Made by a program: the position numbers and the translations under genes. Shown here piece after piece: positions 14,186 to 19,150 of a stretch of DNA of 19,150 nucleotides. Below the pieces are notes generated by a model. It searched no databases, was not told where the DNA came from, and worked only from the letters and a program-made list of their open reading frames with translations. Within the stretch, counting starts at the first letter, position 1. Every line of letters starts with the position of its first letter. The stretch spans positions 1-19,150 of the forward strand of contig CAMBHH010000047.1 in the NCBI GenBank assembly GCA_945866505.1, in the 5' to 3' direction. This DNA comes from Flavobacterium psychrophilum (GTDB taxonomy: Bacteria; Bacteroidota; Bacteroidia; Flavobacteriales; Flavobacteriaceae).

Positions 14186-14689
14186 ATGAATTATGTAGAT
14201 ATAATTTTAGGTATAATTCTCATTGTCGCGGTATTTGACGGCATAAAAAACGGTCTTTTTGTAGAGTTTGCCTCGCTAATATCTTTAATTTTAGGAATAT
14301 ATGTTGCCATAAAATTTTCATTTTTTGCAAGAGGAATTTTATCCGGCTTTATGCATTGGAACCCAAAAACAATTCAAGTTGTTGCCTTTATAATCACTTT
14401 TCTTGTGGTAATTAGTGCCATTTCACTTTTGGCAAAATTTCTAACTAACGTTGCCGACTTTGCTCACTTGGGTGTAATAAATAAACTAGGAGGAGGATTT
14501 TTTAGACTTTTAAAAGCAATAGTGATTTTGAGTATTTTTTTAAATCTTTTCGAAAAGCTAAATTTCAACAATATCTTTGCCACAAAGCAAACTTTAGATA
14601 AATCTTTGCTTTATCGTCCCATTCAAAAAACTGCGGGATATATTTATCCTTCAATTGAAAAATGGTATGGTGATTTGAAGAAAAAGTGA
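14186..14689 (+). CDS. CvpA family inner-membrane protein
   Basis: 167 residues, with four hydrophobic segments near 4-25, 28-48, 64-86 and 105-124, and a basic C-terminal tail. The opening NYVDIILGIILIVAVFDGIKNGL, with a short loop to the second helix, is typical of the CvpA family, as is the glycine-rich GGGFFRLLKA turn before the last helix. CvpA in E. coli was named for its need in colicin V production and is linked to envelope stress tolerance; the precise activity is unknown. It stands alone, with its own promoter, convergent with batE, 56 bases away. Confidence 0.88.
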   Translation: MNYVDIILGIILIVAVFDGIKNGLFVEFASLISLILGIYVAIKFSFFARGILSGFMHWNPKTIQVVAFIITFLVVISAISLLAKFLTNVADFAHLGVINKLGGGFFRLLKAIVILSIFLNLFEKLNFNNIFATKQTLDKSLLYRPIQKTAGYIYPSIEKWYGDLKKK

Positions 14690-14739
14690 TTCAGGTTGCA
14701 GTTTTCAGATTTCACAAATTCTGCCTGCAAACTGAAATC
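14688..14739. terminator. Imperfect inverted repeat between convergent genes
   Basis: GATTCAGGTTGCAG (14688-14701) pairs with CTGCAAACTGAAATC (14725-14739), with one bulge and one mismatch, around a 23-base loop. It fills the gap between the cvpA-like gene and batE, whose ends face each other, and could stop transcription from both sides. No long T run, so the call is tentative. Confidence 0.4.
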
Positions 14740-14745
14740 TTCCAT

Positions 14746-15489
14746 CTACTTCACTTCCTTAATAGCAGTTTTCTCGATCCAACCTTCGGTTCCATCTGTC
14801 AATTGAATTTTTTTCCAACTATCCAATGTTTCCAAGACAAAAACTTTTGTTCCTTCGTGCAGGGTAAAGACGGTATTACTAGCGTTTTGCGGCTCACTTT
14901 TTACTAAAACCATTTCAGCAAAAACAATGGCTGGTTTTTCTCTCTCATAATGGTTTTTCTCTGAAATTGCCGAAGAAACACTTATTAAAAGCAGTAAAAG
15001 CAGTGCAAACATTCCAAAGAAAAATACTCTTTTTGAGAAAGTAAACCTAGAGAAATAATATCCTGAAAAACATAATAAAAACAGTATCGAAAAACCAACC
15101 GAAATCCAAGCCCAAGTATTGTAATGAAAAATCGAGGTGAAATCATGTACCATTTTTGAAAAACCCACTTGAGGAATCACTTTTATCTCATCGATTTGTA
15201 GCTTTTGGGCAAATTTAAGGTTGTTTGTAATTTCAACATCATTTGGATTGAGAACTAATGCTTTTTCGTAATTGTAAATGGCTGGAGCTACTTTATTCAA
15301 CTTATAATAGCAATTTCCTAGGTTAAAATACAATTCAGCTGAATGTTGTTTCGCATTCAAAACACTTTCGTATTCCGAAATAGCTTGTTCGTATTTTCCT
15401 TTTTGGTACAAGTTATTTCCTTTTTCAAAGCCTGTTTGAGCAAAGAAAAATTGCGTTGTTAATAGTAATATAATAAGTAACTTTTTCAT
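14746..15489 (-). CDS. batE: BatE-like TPR and SH3 protein
   Basis: 247 residues. Signal peptide (1-17, ending FFFAQ), tetratricopeptide repeats at about 19-100 (GNNLYQKGKYEQAISEYESV, then ELYFNLGNCYYKLNKVAPAI), two membrane helices (126-146 and 155-174) and a C-terminal bacterial SH3-like domain (186-245, with EGTKVFVLETLDSWKKIQL and GWIEK). This order is that of BatE in the Bacteroides aerotolerance clusters, where Bat proteins are thought to form a periplasmic/inner-membrane complex; the biochemical role is unsettled. It ends the cluster and is separated from batD by 300 bases of repeats, so co-transcription is uncertain; no promoter box is visible upstream. Confidence 0.9.
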   Translation of the reverse strand: MKKLLIILLLTTQFFFAQTGFEKGNNLYQKGKYEQAISEYESVLNAKQHSAELYFNLGNCYYKLNKVAPAIYNYEKALVLNPNDVEITNNLKFAQKLQIDEIKVIPQVGFSKMVHDFTSIFHYNTWAWISVGFSILFLLCFSGYYFSRFTFSKRVFFFGMFALLLLLLISVSSAISEKNHYEREKPAIVFAEMVLVKSEPQNASNTVFTLHEGTKVFVLETLDSWKKIQLTDGTEGWIEKTAIKEVK

Positions 15490-15789
15490 TGTTTATTTCT
15501 TTTTGTCGCTAAGATTGTATTTCTAACCTGAGTTAGATTAATAATTTTTAACCACATAGAGATTTTATAAAAATTATTAACAAAGATTTTCATAGGTATT
15601 TTATTTGCACATAGCTATGAAATCTATGATAAGCAAAGCGCCTTTCTCTTAAAAGATACTATTTTTTCTATTTGGTTTAAACTTTTCACTATTTATCGAG
15701 ATGAGGTTACTATGTATGATTATTTAATTACTTTGTGATCTTCGTGACTTCTTTGTGACTTCTTTGTGACCTCTTTGTGCCCCTTGCGG
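15490..15789. repeat. 300-base batD-batE gap with inverted-ended composite repeat
   Basis: No coding frame. From 15548 a TTAACCACATAGAG block opens a CATAG-rich part: CATAG at 15555 and 15591, the palindrome CATAGCTATG at 15610-15619 and CTATG at 15624-15628. At the other end, CTTTGTG-type units start at 15731, 15740, 15751, 15762 and 15773 (steps 9, 11, 11, 11), then GGTTAA at 15788-15793. The element thus begins with TTAACC and ends with GGTTAA, and its far edge overlaps the batD stop codon (15790-15792). A six-base hairpin TCTAAC/GTTAGA sits at 15522-15537. I recall similar blocks dispersed in Flavobacterium genomes. Confidence 0.65.
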
Positions 15790-17550
15790 TTAAGAGATCT
15801 GCTTTTCTAAATCCGAAATTATTTCCACTGCTTTATCAAAATCCTTTTGAATCGTTGAACTTGAGGTTAAAGCATATCTCGCCAATTCACAGTTTTCCGT
15901 TAAGTTGATAAAATCAATTATAGTTTGAGCATTTGCATTTCTTGATGCTAAAAGCTGTTGAATATTGCTTTTACTCATATCCGAGGTTTCAATGTGCAAC
16001 TTGGCTTTCAAGAAATTGTGCATCGCTTTTTCTAAAGCCACATAAAACGGCTCTTTGCTGTTGATTTGTTTTTTGGCTTCTGATAAATATTTTTTGGCCA
16101 ATCGATTGTTCATTTTTATTCTGTTACCAAAAACATCACTGTCGATCGCTTCTTTTTTCTTTTTGAATAACACTAATAATGGCAGCATTAAAAATGGTAA
16201 AAACAGTAAGCTATAAAAAGTTTTTGACCCTAAAAAATCTACCTCTTTCATTGAAATAAACTCGGTTTTCAACTTAATAAACTTGAATTGTTCGCTACTC
16301 AAAACTATATTTTTAGAAGTTCCCGGCGATGTTGCAGCTACTTGATCATTAGACGAAGGTCCATCTAGAACATTAATCATTATTTCTGATGATGTTATTG
16401 TTTTGTAGGTTCCTGAACCTAGATCAAAATAGGAAAACTGCATCGGTTTTATTGGATATTTTCCTTTGAATTGCGGAATTATGGTGTAACTATCGGATAT
16501 TTTTCCAGACATTCCCGCTAAAGTTGTGTTCACTTTTTCGTCGTGAACAGGATCGTACATTTCGAGTGAATTTGGAACTACAGGTTTTGGCAAATCGAAT
16601 AACTTCATGTTTCCCTTTCCTGTCACACTAATCAATAAATCCAAGCTTTCACCATTTTTCAAATTCGTTTTCGAAGGAATTACTTTAAAATCAAATTTCC
16701 CAACTGCTCCTGAAAAATCAGCTGGTTTTCCTACTTCAGGAAGTGCTTTAACGGAAATTGTCTTGGCTCCAGCCGAAACTCTTTTGTTGTCATTTGTCAC
16801 GACAACACGTCCAAACATATCTCGACGATTGGTTGGTAATTGGACATCGATATCTAATGAAAGAGGTTCGATAACTAATTTACCTGACTTTTGCGGATAC
16901 AAAACGGTTTTTCGAAGTACCACAAATCGGTATTTCTCGCCTTTAAACATTCCTTCTTCACCAACGAGTTGTTTAATGTCAATATTTTGACTCCAAAAAT
17001 CATTGTATTTGGGTTTGTCTAATTCTCTCCAATTAGAAATTCCAATATTGTAACTGAAATACAGTTTATAGACTACTGTAATTGGTTCGTTGATATACGG
17101 ATTTGTTTTAGAAATATCAGCAACTAAATACAAGTTATCATCGGCAGAAACTTGAGGTGCATCATCTGGGTTTCTTGCCTCTTGAACTGCGTTAGTAACC
17201 GTAATTTTTATTGGAGATGTTTTATAAATTTGACCGTTGTATTCAATAGTAGCTTGTTTAATAATCAGATTCCCTTTTTGATTAGGCAAAAGATAATAAG
17301 AATATATTTTTTCGAAAGAACTTTTTCCATTTATCCACGATTGGCTTACTTGCTGGCTTGGTCCCGCAATAACTCTAAATCCCTCGAAAGACGGTTGCGT
17401 GAAGTTGTCTCCGTCCATATTCATTACGAAATCGATGCGAAGTCTTTCGTTAAGTCCAAGCGAAGTTTTACTCACTTTGGCTTCAAATTGTACTTGAGCC
17501 AAAAGTGAATTGCATACTATTAAAACTATCGCTATTATGAATTTTTTCAT
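15790..17550 (-). CDS. batD: BatD, aerotolerance membrane protein
   Basis: 586 residues. Signal peptide (1-18, ending LLA), a long periplasmic part of beta-sandwich repeats (about 20-440) typical of BatD, one membrane helix (about 445-463, FYSLLFLPFLMLPLLVLF) and a cytoplasmic tail with helices (to 586). The N-terminal block VSKTSLGLNERLRIDFVMNM and the repeated PINEP/ITVVYKLYF-type strands fit the family. BatD is thought to work with the VWA proteins BatA/BatB in an oxidative-stress or envelope-maintenance function; no enzyme activity is known. It starts 20 bases after the batC stop (same operon). Its stop codon lies inside the edge of a dispersed repeat. Confidence 0.93.
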   Translation of the reverse strand: MKKFIIAIVLIVCNSLLAQVQFEAKVSKTSLGLNERLRIDFVMNMDGDNFTQPSFEGFRVIAGPSQQVSQSWINGKSSFEKIYSYYLLPNQKGNLIIKQATIEYNGQIYKTSPIKITVTNAVQEARNPDDAPQVSADDNLYLVADISKTNPYINEPITVVYKLYFSYNIGISNWRELDKPKYNDFWSQNIDIKQLVGEEGMFKGEKYRFVVLRKTVLYPQKSGKLVIEPLSLDIDVQLPTNRRDMFGRVVVTNDNKRVSAGAKTISVKALPEVGKPADFSGAVGKFDFKVIPSKTNLKNGESLDLLISVTGKGNMKLFDLPKPVVPNSLEMYDPVHDEKVNTTLAGMSGKISDSYTIIPQFKGKYPIKPMQFSYFDLGSGTYKTITSSEIMINVLDGPSSNDQVAATSPGTSKNIVLSSEQFKFIKLKTEFISMKEVDFLGSKTFYSLLFLPFLMLPLLVLFKKKKEAIDSDVFGNRIKMNNRLAKKYLSEAKKQINSKEPFYVALEKAMHNFLKAKLHIETSDMSKSNIQQLLASRNANAQTIIDFINLTENCELARYALTSSSTIQKDFDKAVEIISDLEKQIS

Positions 17551-17570
17551 TTTATTTTATTCTAATTGAA

Positions 17571-18323
17571 TTACCAATCTTTTTCGGTTTGAACTGGTTT
17601 TCCTTTAACTTTTTGGGCATTCACCTTGTCTTGAATCTTCTTCTCTTCGTTGTTTACGGCATCCAAAAGATTTTCAGTTCTTTGTTTAGAAATTCCGCCT
17701 GGCTTTGGTTTTGCTTTTCCTTCGTCTTGCGGTTTTTCATCCTTTTTATCCTTATCTCCCTTGTTATCTTTTTTGTCTTTGTCTTTATCTCCGTCCTTTT
17801 TATCGTCTTTTTTATCTTTATCTCCGTCTTTCTTGTCGTCCTTTTTATTTTTGTCCTTGTCTTTATTTTTGTCCTTATTTTTATCATCCTTTGGTGGATT
17901 TTCTTTTAACATCTTTTTGGCCAATGCATAATTATAACGTGTTTCTTCGTCAGATGGTTTGTTTCGCAACGCATTTTTATATGCTTCGACTGCATTCGAA
18001 TAATCCTTTTCTTTCATAAAAACATTCCCCAAGTTGTGAAATACTTTATGTCGTTGCACTCTTGATTTTGTGTTTGTCAATGCAGTATTATAAGCAAATT
18101 TGGCTTCTGCAGCTTGGTTTTGTTTGTAAATGGCATTCCCTAAATTGAAAGGAGCAACAGTTCTTTTTGGAAATTTGGAATGAGAAATCCTATAATTTGC
18201 CTCTGCCTCAACAAAATTCTTTTCTGCATATTCATCGTTCGCTTTGGGTAAGGTTTTGTCTTTATCTTGAGCAGAAGCTGCAAAAGAAAGTGTTAGCAAA
18301 ATATATAAAATGTAATTTTTCAT
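17571..18323 (-). CDS. batC: BatC, TPR protein with Lys/Asp-rich linker
   Basis: 250 residues. Signal peptide (1-18, ending AASA), TPR region (about 25-140, with VAPFNLGNAIYKQNQAAEAK and FHNLGNVFMKEKDYSNAVEA), then an extreme Lys/Asp linker (about 145-208) and a short conserved tail (GISKQRTENLLDAVNNEE and VQTEKDW). TPR proteins bind partners, here presumably the BatB and BatD periplasmic parts. The start codon shares one base with the batB stop (TAATG), so the genes are translationally coupled. The linker includes an exact 11-residue duplication, KKDDKKDGDKD, at 160-170 and 171-181. Length of such linkers varies between species. Confidence 0.92.
   Translation of the reverse strand: MKNYILYILLTLSFAASAQDKDKTLPKANDEYAEKNFVEAEANYRISHSKFPKRTVAPFNLGNAIYKQNQAAEAKFAYNTALTNTKSRVQRHKVFHNLGNVFMKEKDYSNAVEAYKNALRNKPSDEETRYNYALAKKMLKENPPKDDKNKDKNKDKDKNKKDDKKDGDKDKKDDKKDGDKDKDKKDNKGDKDKKDEKPQDEGKAKPKPGGISKQRTENLLDAVNNEEKKIQDKVNAQKVKGKPVQTEKDW
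17781..17846. repeat. 33-base tandem repeat within batC
   Basis: Two adjacent 33-base units encode the same 11 residues (KKDDKKDGDKD), with a few synonymous differences at the DNA level. It lies inside a longer run of Lys/Asp codons, so slippage or unequal exchange could change linker length in steps of whole codons. Confidence 0.75.
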
Positions 18324-19150
18324 TATTCTTTTTCGTTAAATAAATTCAACTTTTGTACCCATTTTGTCTTTCTTTCCAAAAGAAAAACGTCTAAGAACAA
18401 AAGCGCAAATGCAAATCCCAAGAACCATTGAAATTGCGATTGAAAATCAGCCATTTGAGTCGATTCGAATTCCGTTTTTTGAATATTGTCTAACGCATTT
18501 TTCACATAATCCAAAACTACTTTTGTGTTATTTCCGTCAACATATCCTCCTTTTGTGGCTTTGGCAATGGTAGTTAATCCTTCTTTATTCAATTTCGTAA
18601 TCACGACTTCATTATTGTTGTCTCTTTTAAAACTTTCTACAACACCATTAATTCTCAATGGAATTGAACTTCCTTTTTCGGTTCCAACTCCAATGGTTAT
18701 AATTTTCATTCCCAATTTATTGGCTTCTTCAGCGGCATCTTCTGCTCCTTCTGAATGGTCCTCACCATCAGAAATTAGTATCAATAATTTGCTGGTTTTA
18801 CTTTTATCGTCAAAATAAGTTGCTGATAATTTTATAGCTTCATCCAATGAAGTTCCTTGCGAAGAAACGATATCGGTATTCATACTTTGAAGGAACATTT
18901 TTGATACGCTATAATCAGTTGTGATGGGCAAAACAGGAAATGCACTTCCAGCATAAGCTACAATCCCTATTCGGTCACTTCCTAATTGATTGATAATTTG
19001 GGAAACAATTTGTTTGCTTTTTTCTAATCGATTGGGAGCCACGTCTTCTGCGAGCATACTTTTGGAAACGTCCATTGCAAAAACGATGTCTATTCCTTCT
19101 CGTTTTACGGTTTCCATTTTAGTACCAATTTTTGGATTTACCAAGCCAAA
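18323..19150 (-). CDS. batB: BatB-type VWA membrane protein, 5' end outside window
   Basis: 275 codons are visible; the frame enters from the window edge (first residues FGLVNPKIG), so the N-terminal membrane helix and start lie beyond it. The von Willebrand factor A domain has the MIDAS motif DVSKS (Asp codon 19072-19070), TTDYS and the ISDGEDHS box, so metal-dependent ligand binding is expected. A C-terminal membrane helix (QWFLGFAFALLFLDVFLLE) is followed by a short basic tail. BatA and BatB are similar; I choose BatB because it directly precedes batC. In Bacteroidetes these follow moxR and a DUF58 gene, probably just outside the window. The stop overlaps the batC start by one base. Confidence 0.9.
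   Translation of the reverse strand, partial: FGLVNPKIGTKMETVKREGIDIVFAMDVSKSMLAEDVAPNRLEKSKQIVSQIINQLGSDRIGIVAYAGSAFPVLPITTDYSVSKMFLQSMNTDIVSSQGTSLDEAIKLSATYFDDKSKTSKLLILISDGEDHSEGAEDAAEEANKLGMKIITIGVGTEKGSSIPLRINGVVESFKRDNNNEVVITKLNKEGLTTIAKATKGGYVDGNNTKVVLDYVKNALDNIQKTEFESTQMADFQSQFQWFLGFAFALLFLDVFLLERKTKWVQKLNLFNEKE

Noticed and set aside
17589..18019. Several plus-strand open frames rich in Phe, Leu, Ser and Ile
   Set aside because: They are the antisense reading of the Lys/Asp-rich batC linker; low-complexity codons keep all frames open.

Overview
The window reads as chromosomal DNA of a Flavobacteriia member, most likely Flavobacterium or a close relative. The reasons are: A+T-rich DNA; protein sequences that match flavobacterial forms of PheS, UvrC, GpsA and Pgi as I know them; promoters of the Bacteroidetes type (TTTG, about 17-21 bases, TAnnTTTG) instead of sigma-70 boxes; few Shine-Dalgarno sequences; and a Bat (Bacteroides aerotolerance) gene cluster. 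No phage, transposase, CRISPR array, rRNA or tRNA was found.

Layout. (1) 1-3642, minus strand: the 5' 482 codons of pgi (its 3' end lies outside the window), an M23/LytM-type lipoprotein with one altered zinc ligand, and a DUF3108 exported protein. (2) 3643-3975: a gene-free stretch with a minus-strand terminator, an overlapping promoter and a second hairpin. (3) 3976-7980, minus strand: uvrC followed 9 bases later by a patatin-POTRA-barrel outer-membrane protein. (4) 8076-9873, plus strand: a PLP-dependent group II decarboxylase overlapping a 5-formyl-THF cyclo-ligase gene, divergent from uvrC. (5) 10136-11131, plus strand: gpsA. (6) 11142-12027: an insert-like segment with a very A+T-rich orphan gene and a degenerate palindrome, bracketed by 26-base inverted arms. 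(7) 12036-14021, minus strand: a conserved unknown gene, pheS and a small conserved unknown gene, separated by simple repeats. (8) 14186-14689, plus strand: a CvpA-family membrane protein. (9) 14746-19150, minus strand: the bat cluster in the order batB (5' end outside the window), batC, batD, then a 300-base repeat-filled gap, and batE.

How the genes work together. Most genes are housekeeping: glycolysis (pgi), phospholipid precursor (gpsA), folate (fau), repair (uvrC) and translation (pheS). The bat genes encode a membrane-anchored VWA protein, periplasmic TPR proteins and the multi-part BatD protein, which are thought to act together at the inner membrane and periplasm. The M23, DUF3108 and patatin products all belong to the envelope.

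I see no obvious new defence or mobile system. The best leads are the segment at 11142-12027, which looks inserted into the loop of a former hairpin between convergent genes; the composite repeat between batD and batE; the candidate small RNA region near 3700-3826; and the HxC variant of the M23 active site. All repeat and promoter calls were read by eye and are unsupported by any search.
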